Positions 16,227 through 25,601 of a DNA stretch of 64,000 nucleotides are shown one piece after another. Position 1 is the first letter of the stretch. Each line of letters begins with the position of its first letter. Below the pieces are notes generated by a model that saw only the letters and a program-made list of their open reading frames with translations, was not told the origin of the DNA and ran no database searches. This DNA comes from Flavobacterium alvei (GTDB taxonomy: Bacteria; Bacteroidota; Bacteroidia; Flavobacteriales; Flavobacteriaceae), in assembly GCF_002920895.1 (NCBI RefSeq), contig NZ_PQVG01000004.1:62001-126000 (forward strand), in the 5' to 3' direction. The position numbers were made by a program, and so were the translations under genes.

Positions 16227-18236
16227 TTATTTGTAATTTCTTGCGGCTATTTTAATAAACTCGTATTTCAATTCCTCTTTGTGAAGTTCCGATTTTGTAA
16301 CATCGTATCCTTTGTTTTCCCAAGCTCCTACGAATGAGAAGTTTTCATCATCACGAAGTGTTTCTCCTTCTGAATCCTGATATTCTTCACGGAAGTGACC
16401 TCCACAAGATTCTTTACGCTGTAAAGCATCCATAGCCATCAATTGTCCTAATTCGATGAAATCGGCAACACGAAGTGCTTTTTCCAATTCAGGATTTAAT
16501 TCATCTGAACTTCCAGGAACATAAACATCTTTGTAGAATTCTTCTTTTAAAGCGGCAATTTCTGAAATGGCTTCTGTCAAACCTTTTTCATTACGACCCA
16601 TTCCTACTTTATTCCACATAATATGACCTAACCGTTTGTGGAAATGATCCACCGTTTTAGAACCATTATTAGATAAGAATTTATTGATTTGGTCTTTTAC
16701 ATTGTTTTCAGCAGCTACGAATTCTGGTAAATCTGTAGAGATTTTTCCAGTACGAATATCATCAGCCAAATAATTAGAAACCGTGTAAGGCAATACAAAA
16801 TAGCCATCAGCCAAACCTTGCATCAACGCCGAAGCTCCCAAACGGTTCGCTCCGTGATCAGAGAAGTTAGCCTCTCCTGCAACGAAACAACCTGGAATAG
16901 TAGATTGTAAATTGTAATCAACCCAAACGCCACCCATTGTATAGTGAACTGCAGGGTAAATTTTCATTGGAGTTTCATAAGGATTCTCATCTGTGATTTT
17001 TTGGTACATAGTAAACAAGTTACCGTATTTTTCCTCCAACCATTTTTTTCCTAAAGTAAGAATTTCTTCTTGAGAAGGATTGTGATTTCCTTTGGCGTAA
17101 GCCGTTTGTTTTCCTTTATTTTGAATCTCTGTAGAGAAATCCAAATAAACTCCTTCATTGGTATCGTTAGCCTCAATTCCGCGACCTTCGTCACAAACTT
17201 CTTTTCCTGCTCTTGAAGCCACATCACGAGGAACTAAATTTCCAAATGCCGGATATTTTCTTTCTAAATAGTAGTCTCTATCTTCTTCAGGAATTTGAGT
17301 TGGTTTTAATTTACCTGCACGAATCGCTTCTGAATCTTCTTTTTTCTTTGGAACCCAAATACGTCCAGAGTTTCTTAACGACTCCGACATCAAAGTCAAT
17401 TTAGATTGGTTGGTTCCGTGTACTGGGATACAAGTTGGGTGAATTTGCACATAGCAAGGATTTGCGAACAAAGCTCCTTGTTTGTGAATTTTCCAACCAG
17501 CAGTTACATTCGATCCCATAGCATTGGTAGAAAGGAAATAAACATTTCCGTAACCTCCAGTTGCAATAATTACAGCGTGAGCAGAATGTCTTTCTAATTC
17601 ACCGGTAATCAAGTTACGAGCAATGATTCCACGAGCTTTACCATCTACTTTAACCAATTCCAACATTTCGTGACGGTTGTACATATCCACACGACCTAAA
17701 CCGATTTGTCTTGATAAAGCTGAATAAGCTCCCAATAATAATTGTTGTCCTGTTTGTCCAGCAGCGTAAAAAGTACGTTGTACTTGTGTACCACCAAAAG
17801 AACGGTTGTCCAACATTCCACCGTAATCACGAGCAAAAGGAACACCTTGAGCCACACATTGGTCGATGATGTTTCCAGAAACTTCCGCTAAACGGTGAAC
17901 ATTTGCTTCACGAGCTCTGTAATCTCCCCCTTTGATAGTGTCATAAAACAAACGGAAAGTACTATCACCATCATTTTGATAATTTTTTGCAGCGTTGATA
18001 CCTCCTTGTGCAGCAATAGAGTGTGCACGACGTGGAGAATCTTGATAACAAAATGCTTTTACATTATAACCCATTTCGGCAAAAGACGCGGCTGCCGAAG
18101 CACCAGCTAATCCAGTTCCTACAACGATAATATCTATTTTTGGTCGGTTATTTGGAGCAACTAATCGTAAGTGATCTTTATAATCAGTCCATTTTTGTGA
18201 AATGTGACCTTCTGGTATTTTAGAATCTAGTTTCAT
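16227..18236 (-). CDS. sdhA: Succinate dehydrogenase/fumarate reductase flavoprotein subunit
   Basis: The product has 669 residues. It oxidises succinate to fumarate, or the reverse, on the cytoplasmic face. The Rossmann motif [20 protein letters not shown] binds FAD, and [17 protein letters not shown] contains the His that attaches FAD covalently. Substrate-binding and catalytic signatures include HPTCIPVHG, the [11 protein letters not shown] block, [20 protein letters not shown] and the C-terminal [13 protein letters not shown]. It lies 14 bp after sdhC and 7 bp before sdhB. Confidence 0.97.
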   Translation of the reverse strand: MKLDSKIPEGHISQKWTDYKDHLRLVAPNNRPKIDIIVVGTGLAGASAAASFAEMGYNVKAFCYQDSPRRAHSIAAQGGINAAKNYQNDGDSTFRLFYDTIKGGDYRAREANVHRLAEVSGNIIDQCVAQGVPFARDYGGMLDNRSFGGTQVQRTFYAAGQTGQQLLLGAYSALSRQIGLGRVDMYNRHEMLELVKVDGKARGIIARNLITGELERHSAHAVIIATGGYGNVYFLSTNAMGSNVTAGWKIHKQGALFANPCYVQIHPTCIPVHGTNQSKLTLMSESLRNSGRIWVPKKKEDSEAIRAGKLKPTQIPEEDRDYYLERKYPAFGNLVPRDVASRAGKEVCDEGRGIEANDTNEGVYLDFSTEIQNKGKQTAYAKGNHNPSQEEILTLGKKWLEEKYGNLFTMYQKITDENPYETPMKIYPAVHYTMGGVWVDYNLQSTIPGCFVAGEANFSDHGANRLGASALMQGLADGYFVLPYTVSNYLADDIRTGKISTDLPEFVAAENNVKDQINKFLSNNGSKTVDHFHKRLGHIMWNKVGMGRNEKGLTEAISEIAALKEEFYKDVYVPGSSDELNPELEKALRVADFIELGQLMAMDALQRKESCGGHFREEYQDSEGETLRDDENFSFVGAWENKGYDVTKSELHKEELKYEFIKIAARNYK

Positions 18237-18250
18237 TATATAGATTGATA

Positions 18251-18919
18251 TTAATTATTAATAAAATGGTGAAATAATGCAATGAAAATAAATCCAAAAG
18301 GAACTATTACCGCAAACGCATAACAGATTTTATGCAATGACTTCCCTATTTTGTTGTCGAATCCAACCGATTGCAAAGAAGAAGTGAAACCGTGCCAAAG
18401 GTGTAAACCTAACAACACGAAAGCCACACTATACAATCCTGTACGAACTGGACTTTCAAATTTATGAACCAATTCTCCATAATAACGAGTTTCGTCTATT
18501 GGATTTGCTAAACAATACTTATAGGCAATTTCTTGCACCCAAAAGTCATACATATGCAAACCTAAAAAAGCCAACACCACAACTCCAGAAATAATCATGT
18601 TTCTGGAAGCCCAAGAAGCATTTGCTGCACCATCATATTTCACATAGGCAACAGGTCTAGCGCTTCGGTTTTTTAATTCCAAAACAAACCCCATAACGAA
18701 ATGAAAAACAACACCAGCAATTAAAACGGGTTGCATTACAAATTGGATTAACGGATTGTAACCCATAAAATGTGACATCGCATTAAATGAATCGGCACTA
18801 AAAACCGAAACCATATTAATAAAAAAGTGAAGCGATAGAAACATAATCAAAAAAAGTCCTGAAAGCGCCATTGCCACTTTTTTAGCAATTGACGACTTCA
18901 ATATTGCAGATTTTGCCAT
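18251..18919 (-). CDS. sdhC: Succinate dehydrogenase cytochrome b subunit (five-helix, type B)
   Basis: The product has 222 residues and is a single membrane anchor with five predicted helices, which replaces separate SdhC and SdhD chains. Candidate haem ligands are the His residues in LHFFINM, FHFVMGF, LHMYDFW and LHLWHGF. It anchors SdhAB and passes electrons to menaquinone. It is the first gene of the operon and has a good Bacteroidota promoter upstream. Confidence 0.93.
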   Translation of the reverse strand: MAKSAILKSSIAKKVAMALSGLFLIMFLSLHFFINMVSVFSADSFNAMSHFMGYNPLIQFVMQPVLIAGVVFHFVMGFVLELKNRSARPVAYVKYDGAANASWASRNMIISGVVVLAFLGLHMYDFWVQEIAYKYCLANPIDETRYYGELVHKFESPVRTGLYSVAFVLLGLHLWHGFTSSLQSVGFDNKIGKSLHKICYAFAVIVPFGFIFIALFHHFINN

Positions 18920-18953
18920 AAGTATAAAATAAATTGTTTTTTAAAAAGTTTCA

Positions 18954-18984
18954 CAAAAATAGGGTTATTTGAAAAACCCTACAA
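18954..18984 (-). promoter_or_regulatory. Promoter of sdhCAB
   Basis: On the minus strand TTG (18982-18984) is followed after 20 bp by TATTTTTG (18954-18961), matching the Bacteroidota TTG-N17-23-TAnnTTTG form. It lies 35 bp before the sdhC start codon. Near-perfect palindrome 18961-18980 fills the spacer. Confidence 0.65.
18961..18980. promoter_or_regulatory. Inverted repeat inside the sdh promoter spacer, possible operator
   Basis: AGGGTT (18961-18966) and AACCCT (18975-18980) pair across an 8-base centre that is itself nearly symmetric. A protein bound here would cover the space between the -33 and -7 elements and would be expected to repress sdh. Confidence 0.4.
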
Positions 18985-19246
18985 CCTTTTTCAACTAATT
19001 TATATTAGGTCTAAAGTGTTTAATTAATAATAAACTTTACTCTCAAATACCATCAAATATTATTATATATTTTTAAAAAATAAGTATTTTTACGTATAAA
19101 CAAAAATTAATACGTGTTTTTACTTGTTTTTCAAGAAAAACATAAAAACGGCATTTCAGAAAATACAATAGAAATAGTTGTAATCCAAGTTTTAAAACAA
19201 ACTAAAATAAAAATGTTATTTTTTTTATTATTGGTCACAAAGTTTC
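18985..19246. other. Divergent intergenic region sdhC / aminopeptidase P
   Basis: This spacer of about 260 bp is very AT-rich and separates two divergent genes. It contains a partial inverted repeat around 19010-19038 (TAAAGTGTTTA with TAAACTTTA). An 81-codon open frame across 19114-19359 lacks a believable start or composition and I do not call it. I see nothing else. Confidence 0.4.
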
Positions 19247-19254
19247 TACTTTTG
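19247..19254 (+). promoter_or_regulatory. -7 promoter element of the aminopeptidase P gene
   Basis: TACTTTTG matches TAnnTTTG and lies 28 bp before the start codon. A TTG at 19231-19233 is too close for a standard -33, so only the -7 part is confident. Confidence 0.5.
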
Positions 19255-19282
19255 ATTACTCAAAATAAAAATCTGAATTGTT

Positions 19283-20575
19283 ATGAAATACCACCCAATC
19301 GACCGACAACTTTTTATAAAAAACCGCGCCAAATTCACTACTCAGATGAAGCCAAATAGCGTGGCCATTTTCAATTCCAACGATATTTATCCCGTTTCTG
19401 CCGACAGCACTTTACCGTTTGCACAACACCGAGATATTTTCTATTTGTCTGGCGTTGACCAAGAAGAAAGCATTTTATTACTTTTCCCTGACGCTCCTTA
19501 CGAAAACCAAAGAGAAATGCTATTCCTGAAAGAAACCAGCGAACACATTGCGATTTGGGAAGGTGAAAAACTGACCAAAGACCGCGCTTTTGAAGTTTCG
19601 GGAATTAAAACCGTGCATTGGTTGCAAGATTTCGAGAAAGTGTTGTTCGAACTAATGACCTATTCCGATACGATTTACATCAACACCAACGAACATTATC
19701 GCGCCACCGTGGAAACCGAAACCCGAGAAGCTCGTTTTGTAAAATGGTGGAAAGAAAAATACCCCGCACACGCCGTAGCCAAAAGCAACCCGATTTTGCA
19801 ACGCATTCGTTCTGTAAAAGAAACCGAAGAGTTGGATTTAATCCAAAATGCCTGCGATATTACCGAAAAAGGTTTCAGAAGATTGCTTCCGTTTGTAAAA
19901 CCAAATGTAATGGAATACGAAATCGAAGCTGAGTTGATTCACGAATTCATTCGCAATCGTTCCAAAGGTTTTGCCTACACGCCCATTATCGCTTCGGGAA
20001 ACAATGCTAATGTCTTGCATTACATCGAAAACAACCAACAATGCAAGGCAGGCGATTTGATTTTATTGGACGTTGCCGCCGAATATGCCAATTATTCCAG
20101 TGATTTAACACGAACTATTCCAGTTTCTGGTCGTTATTCCGACAGACAAAAAGCAGTTTATAATGCGGTTTTAAGAGTAAAAAATGAAGCTACTAATATG
20201 CTTACTCCAGGAACAATCTGGAAACAATATCACGTTGAAGTAGGTAAATTAATGACTTCGGAATTGCTTGGTTTGGGACTTTTGGACAAAGCCGACGTGC
20301 AAAACGAAAACCCCGATTGGCCAGCTTACAAAAAATATTTTATGCACGGAACTTCTCATCATATGGGACTAGACACCCACGATTACGGAAAACTTACCGA
20401 ACCCATGCAAGCCAATATGGTTTTCACCGTAGAACCCGGAATCTATATTCCTGCCGAAGGTTTCGGAATTAGATTAGAAGATAATGTGGTAATTCAAAAA
20501 ACTGGAGAACCTTTTAATTTAATGCGCAATATTCCGATTGAAATTGAGGAAATTGAGAGTTTGATGAATTCTTGA
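19283..20575 (+). CDS. pepP: Xaa-Pro aminopeptidase (aminopeptidase P)
   Basis: The product has 430 residues and removes N-terminal residues that precede proline. The N-terminal third (IDRQLFIKNRAKF, LPFAQHRDIFYLSGVDQ) is the AMP_N domain. The C-terminal pita-bread domain carries the two-metal ligands: D in LLDVAAEYANYSSD, the second D in SDLTRTIPVSG, H in HGTSHHMGLDTHD, E in FTVEPGIY and E in GIRLEDNVVI. It is cytoplasmic, with no signal peptide. All ligands look intact. Confidence 0.95.
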   Translation: MKYHPIDRQLFIKNRAKFTTQMKPNSVAIFNSNDIYPVSADSTLPFAQHRDIFYLSGVDQEESILLLFPDAPYENQREMLFLKETSEHIAIWEGEKLTKDRAFEVSGIKTVHWLQDFEKVLFELMTYSDTIYINTNEHYRATVETETREARFVKWWKEKYPAHAVAKSNPILQRIRSVKETEELDLIQNACDITEKGFRRLLPFVKPNVMEYEIEAELIHEFIRNRSKGFAYTPIIASGNNANVLHYIENNQQCKAGDLILLDVAAEYANYSSDLTRTIPVSGRYSDRQKAVYNAVLRVKNEATNMLTPGTIWKQYHVEVGKLMTSELLGLGLLDKADVQNENPDWPAYKKYFMHGTSHHMGLDTHDYGKLTEPMQANMVFTVEPGIYIPAEGFGIRLEDNVVIQKTGEPFNLMRNIPIEIEEIESLMNS

Positions 20576-20634
20576 ATTAGAGAAAGAATATAGTTGTGGC
20601 TGTTTTAAGGCAAAACAATAAAAATTAGAAAATA

Positions 20635-21783
20635 ATGAAACAAATAATATTTTTAACAATTAGCTTATTTCTTTTTACTCCAAGAAGTTTTGGTCAAGAT
20701 AAAACTGAAAATATTGTTTATGTTGTTGACAAAATAACCATTCTCGAAGATCCTGAAAAAGGCAATGAAATTGTTGAAAGTGAAATTGCTGATATAAACG
20801 TAATCAAAAATAAAGACAGTTTAAAAAACCTTGGTTTTGAAAAATTTGATGGCGCAATTTACATTTACACAAAAGAATACAGAAAAAGACCAGAAGAAAT
20901 AAAACAAATTCCCTCAACAAAACAGATGGAAAGAAAAAATGGAATTTGGTACTTAAATAATAAAATTTATAACGGGAAATTTATTGACTATTATTATAGT
21001 GGACGAATTCAAGGTGAAGGGATATTGAAAAACGGAAAACTTGATGGATTACGCAAAATGTATTTTCAAAATGGTAATTTATCTGTAGAAAGATACTACA
21101 CAAATTCTATTTCTAATGGACTTGAAAAAGAATATTATGAAGATGGAACCTTAAAGCAAAAAGGTGTTTTAATCTTCGGGAAAGAAGATGGTATTTGGGA
21201 AATCTATTTCCCAAATGGACAAGTTAAGCGACGAACTAATTATAAAAACGGCATATTTGACGGAGAAAGTACAATTTATTATTCAACAGGAAAAATTTTG
21301 TCAGTTGAATTGGGACAAAATGGTAAAATAATACCCGACAAAAGACTTGAAAAAATTACTCAATTGATGAATAAGAGCAACGAAAGTTATAAAAATGACG
21401 ATAGAAAAGCAGCACTAAGGTTTTGTGACAAAGCTATTGAATTGGACAATGAATATGCTGAAGCGTATTTTTCAAGAGGAACTATAAAACTAAATGAAAT
21501 GCAGTTTGATGAAGCAATTGCCGACCTTGATAAAGCTTTGTCAATTGAACCATTTATGAGTAATGCAATATCAAATAGAGCTTTTGCGAGAATAAGAAAA
21601 TATGAATTTAAGAACAGTAGAAAATTAGTTGAAAATAGTGAAATAACTGTTATAGCTTCAAAAGAAAAAGTAGAAATTCCCCAAACAGAAAAGGAAAAAA
21701 TTTGCAATGATTTAAAACAAGCAATTAAATTGGGCGATAATTTAGAAATGATACTGGAAGCAGAAACAAAATATTGTAAGTAA
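20635..21783 (+). CDS. Secreted MORN-repeat and TPR protein
   Basis: The product has 382 residues. After a signal peptide (residues 1-20, ending RSFGQ) and an N-terminal region with a TonB-plug-like stretch (FDGAIYIYTK), residues 100-230 hold about five MORN-variant repeats (YYSGRIQGEGILKNGKLDG, YEDGTLKQKGVLIFGKEDG, FPNGQVKRRTNYKNGIFDG). Residues 240-320 contain two TPR repeats (ALRFCDKAIELDNEYAEAYF, AIADLDKALSIEPFMSNAI). Such proteins are common in Bacteroidota and often sit near toxin or surface systems; no enzymatic role is visible. It follows pepP by 60 bp and ends before a strong terminator. The gene is more AT-rich than pepP. Confidence 0.75.
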   Translation: MKQIIFLTISLFLFTPRSFGQDKTENIVYVVDKITILEDPEKGNEIVESEIADINVIKNKDSLKNLGFEKFDGAIYIYTKEYRKRPEEIKQIPSTKQMERKNGIWYLNNKIYNGKFIDYYYSGRIQGEGILKNGKLDGLRKMYFQNGNLSVERYYTNSISNGLEKEYYEDGTLKQKGVLIFGKEDGIWEIYFPNGQVKRRTNYKNGIFDGESTIYYSTGKILSVELGQNGKIIPDKRLEKITQLMNKSNESYKNDDRKAALRFCDKAIELDNEYAEAYFSRGTIKLNEMQFDEAIADLDKALSIEPFMSNAISNRAFARIRKYEFKNSRKLVENSEITVIASKEKVEIPQTEKEKICNDLKQAIKLGDNLEMILEAETKYCK

Positions 21784-21810
21784 AAAAAAAACTCTAACTA
21801 CAGTTTATAG

Positions 21811-21845
21811 AAAAAACGGTTTACGAAAGTGAGCCGTCTTTTATT
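21811..21845 (+). terminator. Terminator with a GAAA tetraloop
   Basis: ACGGTTTAC and GTGAGCCGT pair (two G-T pairs) around GAAA at 21825-21828, followed by CTTTTATTT. It lies about 30 bp after the MORN/TPR gene. Confidence 0.75.
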
Positions 21846-21849
21846 TACC

Positions 21850-21912
21850 ACATAAGGTATTTAAGCACATTTAAGATTTTCTTATATGATCTTAAATATC
21901 TTATATGGTTCA
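21850..21912. repeat. Short direct and inverted repeats with about a 10-bp period
   Basis: The stretch contains ATTTAAG twice, TCTTATATG twice, and the inverted pair TTAAGAT / ATCTTAA. Motifs recur every 9-10 bases. I recall similar ATATG-rich spacers in flavobacteria, but cannot confirm this here. Confidence 0.45.
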
Positions 21913-21926
21913 AAAAAATAAAACCT

Positions 21927-21934
21927 TATTTTTG
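21927..21934 (+). promoter_or_regulatory. -7 promoter element of the alpha/beta hydrolase gene
   Basis: TATTTTTG matches TAnnTTTG and lies 16 bp before the start codon. No clear TTG is at the -33 position. Confidence 0.45.
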
Positions 21935-21950
21935 CTCCAAGTATAAAGCA

Positions 21951-22733
21951 ATGAATCAAATCATCTACAAAAACACGAAAATCTCCTATTCCGATACAGG
22001 AAAAGGCAATGCTATTGTGTTGCTTCACGGTTTTTTGGAAAACCAAACAATGTGGCAGGATTTAGTTCCAGAATTGAGCAAAAAATATCGAATCATAACA
22101 ATAGATTTGTTGGGTCACGGCGAAACGGAATGTTTGGGTTATGTGCATTCGATGGAAGACAACGCCGATGTTGTTCAAGCGGTTTTGTCTAAATTACGAA
22201 TCCGAAAAGCGATTTTTGTCGGACATTCTATGGGCGGTTATGTGGCTTTGGCTTTCGCCGAATTGTACCCTGAAAATGTGAGAGGTTTGGTTTTAATGAA
22301 CTCCACTTCCAAAGCCGACAGCGAGGAACGAAAAACCAATCGAGATCGCGCCATCAAAGCGGTGAAGAAAGATTACACCACTTTTATCAGACTTTCGATT
22401 GCCAATCTTTTTAGTCCAGACAATCGCGAACGATTAATCGACGAAATCGAAAAGGTAAAAACGGAAGCTTTGAAAACACCGTTACAAGGAGTAGTCGCCT
22501 CACTCGAAGGAATGAAAATCCGCAAAGACCGAGAAGTTTTATTGCATCTTACTCCTTACCCAAAAATGCTAATCTTGGGCAAAAACGATCCTGTTTTAAT
22601 TTACGAAAACGCTTTGGAACAAATTGAAGAAACCGCTGTAAAACTGGTTACTTTATCCGACGGACATATGAGCCACATTGAAAATCGAGACGAATTGTTA
22701 AAGATATTATTAGACTTTTTCAAAAGCATTTAA
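21951..22733 (+). CDS. Alpha/beta-fold hydrolase
   Basis: The product has 260 residues. The nucleophile elbow GHSMGG gives S93. The oxyanion loop LLHGFLEN and the DLLGHGETE turn are typical. The late His is in the block SDGHMSHIENRDELL, and the acid is probably the Asp in LGKNDPVLI. It fits the esterase/lipase group with a mobile lid. No signal peptide is present, so it is cytoplasmic; substrate unknown. Confidence 0.88.
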   Translation: MNQIIYKNTKISYSDTGKGNAIVLLHGFLENQTMWQDLVPELSKKYRIITIDLLGHGETECLGYVHSMEDNADVVQAVLSKLRIRKAIFVGHSMGGYVALAFAELYPENVRGLVLMNSTSKADSEERKTNRDRAIKAVKKDYTTFIRLSIANLFSPDNRERLIDEIEKVKTEALKTPLQGVVASLEGMKIRKDREVLLHLTPYPKMLILGKNDPVLIYENALEQIEETAVKLVTLSDGHMSHIENRDELLKILLDFFKSI

Positions 22734-22740
22734 AATCTCA

Positions 22741-22775
22741 TTGTGACCTTTGCGAAACCTTTGTGGACTTTGTGT
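22741..22775. repeat. Intergenic CTTTG-rich repeat
   Basis: CCTTTGCGAAA, CCTTTGTGGA and CTTTGTG recur every 10-11 bases between two convergent genes. It resembles a dispersed element often seen in Bacteroidota spacers, from memory. Confidence 0.4.
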
Positions 22776-25538
22776 TTAAATCTTCTCTTCAAAAGGTTTT
22801 GCTTCATCCAGAATTTCATTCAACAACAAAACCATTTGTTCCAGATAATCATTTAAAACTGCCGAGTCAATCGTGGTATTTACCTCTTTTCCATCTTTAA
22901 AACTGAAAGGCAAAAATCCAGATTTCAAATTCTTGAACGAAATAATTCCCGCTTCAATTGGTTTATCGTTAGCTTCTTTTTCATACATAAAAGCATAAGC
23001 CAAAACCTGAATAATTTTGTCATTTTTGATTTCTTCTGTTAATCCTTTCCACGATTTTAGGGTTACGTTTGGCTTTTCGACCTTTCCCGTTTTATAATCA
23101 ATGATTCTGATAATGCCGTTGTACTCTTCGATTCGGTCCACATTCCCCTTGAATAAAACTGGAAAAGGCAAACTCGGATGTTCCAACTTTCTTTCCAAGG
23201 TTTTTTCAAGTTCCAAAATCTTGATGGCGTCACCGTTTTTGATGCGTTCCAATTCGACTTTCAAAAAATTCGAAACATTGCGCTTCGCCACTTCAAAAGC
23301 CAACAAGTTTCTTCCTTTCTTGATTTCGCCTTCTTTGTAAACCAATTTGAATTGTTTCAAGACCTCATTATCCAACAATTTGAAACAACCTAAAATATCA
23401 TTTTCAGACAAAAACTTCCCGATAAAAGGCGAATACAAGGCTTCCAAAGTTTCGTGAATAATCGTTCCCAAAGTATTCAAAGCGATATTTTCCTCGACTT
23501 CCTCGACTTCGCTAATGCGTAAAATCTTTTGGAAATAAAAATCAATCGGATTTCGGATATAACTCGTCAAAGCCGATGGAGAAAATCCTTTTTCGGCAAT
23601 TTCCTTCAAACGTATCATTACCGACTCCGACTTTGGAACTTTAATTGGTTGATAAGCTATCTCGGGCAAAACTGCATTATATATTTCGTGAGTTAGTATG
23701 TGTTTTTGCTGTTTTTCGACTTCTAATTGCGTGATAAAACGACTTTTTTCGCCCGCATCCAAACCTTCACTTTCCGTATTGTAAATCAAATAAATATTCT
23801 TGGCGCGTTGCAACAAATGATAGAAGTGATAGGTATAAATCGCGTCTTTTTCCTTGAAAGTGGGCAAACCCAATTCTCTCTTCACATCATAAGGAATAAA
23901 TGAATTCTGTGATTTCCCCGCCGGAAATTTTCCTTCATTCATTGAAGTGACAATCACGGTTTCGAAATCCAAAACACGACTTTCCAAGACTCCCATTATT
24001 TGTAAACCATTCAAAGGTTCTCCTTCGAAAGAAACTTCAGCCAAATCAATAACCTGTTTGTAAATCGCATACAAGGTTTCGATTTTATCGATATTCGAAT
24101 GTTGCGAATAGTAATTCATCAATTTGTTGATGGTCTTGAAAATGGCATAAACAAAGGCTTTGGCAATTTTCTCTTCTTCGTTGTCGTTGCCCAAATTCGA
24201 CTTGATACTAAGCAACAAACTGGAAATGGTTTCCAGAACCGCCATCGAACCATTCTCCCATTTTTGGAACAACAACAAGAACAAATCAGTCGGATTGGGA
24301 TTCAATTCCAATAATTTCTGATGGGTAATAAAAGTATAGTTGTTTTGATTGATTAGATTCACCAAAGCATTGGTTTTGGCATAAGGTTCCACCAATGGAT
24401 GCGTCAAAATATCCAAAACATCCTTATAATACAGCACATAACTTTTGGCGTTTCTGGACAAAGCATTCGTGTGCATTTTGAATAATTTAGCAATTAAAAT
24501 CTGCGCCGGATTGTTCTTGCTTGAATAGCCCATCGTGATGTTCAAAGCACCAACCGTTGAAGGCAACGAATATAAAAGCGGCACTAATAAATTTTCCTCC
24601 CCAAGTACTACAGCAACTTTATCCAATGTTGCATTTGGATTGTCATTGATGATATTTTCAATAATACTTCCTGCAATTTTGGCTTGACCAATACTTTTGG
24701 GTGTACCAATAACCTGAATATTTTTCGACTGCGAAAAATCATCTACAATCCATTCAAAAGGACTGGATTTGTAGTGTTTCCAACTCGATTTGAAACGCCG
24801 CACAAACAATCCTGCATCGTGATACGGATCGTTCAAAAAAGTTTGATCGACATCCCAATAAATGGCGGCTTGATCCGAAGCTATCAAATGTTGAATGATT
24901 CGCTCTTCGGCGGCATTCAAGGCATTGAAACCCGCAAAGACAAATTGTTTATCTTTTATAGAATCGGAAAAATGATTGAGATTATTTACAGCTTCCCGAT
25001 AAATTAATCCTTGATAGCCGATTCCTTTATTCAGTAAATGATTATAAAGTGATTGATAATAATTAGGTAGTAATTTCCAAAAATCAATGTATTTTTCGAG
25101 TAATTGGGTTTTGTTTTCGACTTCAATTCCCCATTTTTTGATGTCTTCAATATCTTTCAGATACGAAAGTACGTGTGATGGATCTAATAAATAACGGTCA
25201 ATCTCGTTAAAATCCTGCAACAATGTTTTAGCCCAATTGGCAAACAATTCAAAAGATTGTTGATGTTGTTTTTCAGTAATTGATAAATACACTTCATAGA
25301 ACTCGAATAATAATTCTATGGGATCGATGTTGCGAATACTAGCAATGTCTTGAATAAATTCTTCAATACTAATAATTTCGGGAGACAGAATATTGTTTGA
25401 AACTTGTTTTTTTAAAGCTTCCACCAAAAATATCTTGGCCCGCTTGTTTGGTAAAACAACAATGGTATTGGAAAGTTTTCCAGAATAATTTTCAATTAAA
25501 ACTGTTGCGATTTTATCTAAAAAAGAAATATTTGTCAT
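22776..25538 (-). CDS. PD-(D/E)XK nuclease of the AddB/RexB-like type
   Basis: I set the start at ATG 25536-25538 (MTNISFLDKI). The open frame extends to 25565, but that part lies inside the terminator of the upstream gene. The product has about 920 residues. The N-terminal part is an inactivated helicase-like region (NTIVVLPNKRAKIFLVEAL). The last quarter is a RecB-type nuclease: GFSPSALTSYIRNPIDFYFQKI, LGTIIHETLEALY, VDRIEEYNGIIRIIDYKTG, with the Asp and Lys of the active site. It is the likely partner of the helicase-nuclease at 30242-33391, together forming an AddAB-like enzyme that processes double-strand breaks. Cys residues of an iron-sulfur cluster, as in Bacillus AddB, are not apparent. 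Confidence 0.85.
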   Translation of the reverse strand: MTNISFLDKIATVLIENYSGKLSNTIVVLPNKRAKIFLVEALKKQVSNNILSPEIISIEEFIQDIASIRNIDPIELLFEFYEVYLSITEKQHQQSFELFANWAKTLLQDFNEIDRYLLDPSHVLSYLKDIEDIKKWGIEVENKTQLLEKYIDFWKLLPNYYQSLYNHLLNKGIGYQGLIYREAVNNLNHFSDSIKDKQFVFAGFNALNAAEERIIQHLIASDQAAIYWDVDQTFLNDPYHDAGLFVRRFKSSWKHYKSSPFEWIVDDFSQSKNIQVIGTPKSIGQAKIAGSIIENIINDNPNATLDKVAVVLGEENLLVPLLYSLPSTVGALNITMGYSSKNNPAQILIAKLFKMHTNALSRNAKSYVLYYKDVLDILTHPLVEPYAKTNALVNLINQNNYTFITHQKLLELNPNPTDLFLLLFQKWENGSMAVLETISSLLLSIKSNLGNDNEEEKIAKAFVYAIFKTINKLMNYYSQHSNIDKIETLYAIYKQVIDLAEVSFEGEPLNGLQIMGVLESRVLDFETVIVTSMNEGKFPAGKSQNSFIPYDVKRELGLPTFKEKDAIYTYHFYHLLQRAKNIYLIYNTESEGLDAGEKSRFITQLEVEKQQKHILTHEIYNAVLPEIAYQPIKVPKSESVMIRLKEIAEKGFSPSALTSYIRNPIDFYFQKILRISEVEEVEENIALNTLGTIIHETLEALYSPFIGKFLSENDILGCFKLLDNEVLKQFKLVYKEGEIKKGRNLLAFEVAKRNVSNFLKVELERIKNGDAIKILELEKTLERKLEHPSLPFPVLFKGNVDRIEEYNGIIRIIDYKTGKVEKPNVTLKSWKGLTEEIKNDKIIQVLAYAFMYEKEANDKPIEAGIISFKNLKSGFLPFSFKDGKEVNTTIDSAVLNDYLEQMVLLLNEILDEAKPFEEKI

Positions 25539-25550
25539 TGTATAAAAATA

Positions 25551-25581
25551 AAAAAAGCCGTTCAATTAAGAACGGCTTTTT
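25551..25581 (-). terminator. Terminator of the first OmpA-family gene
   Basis: AAAAGCCGTTC and GAACGGCTTTT pair over a 6-base loop, with a T run on the minus strand. The same hairpin recurs after the paralogous gene at 27366-27397. Confidence 0.85.
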
Positions 25582-25601
25582 CAAAAATATATTTATTAAT
25601 A

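Noticed and set aside
19114..19359. 81-codon open frame upstream of aminopeptidase P
   Set aside because: It overlaps the pepP start, lacks a recognisable protein pattern and covers the promoter region.
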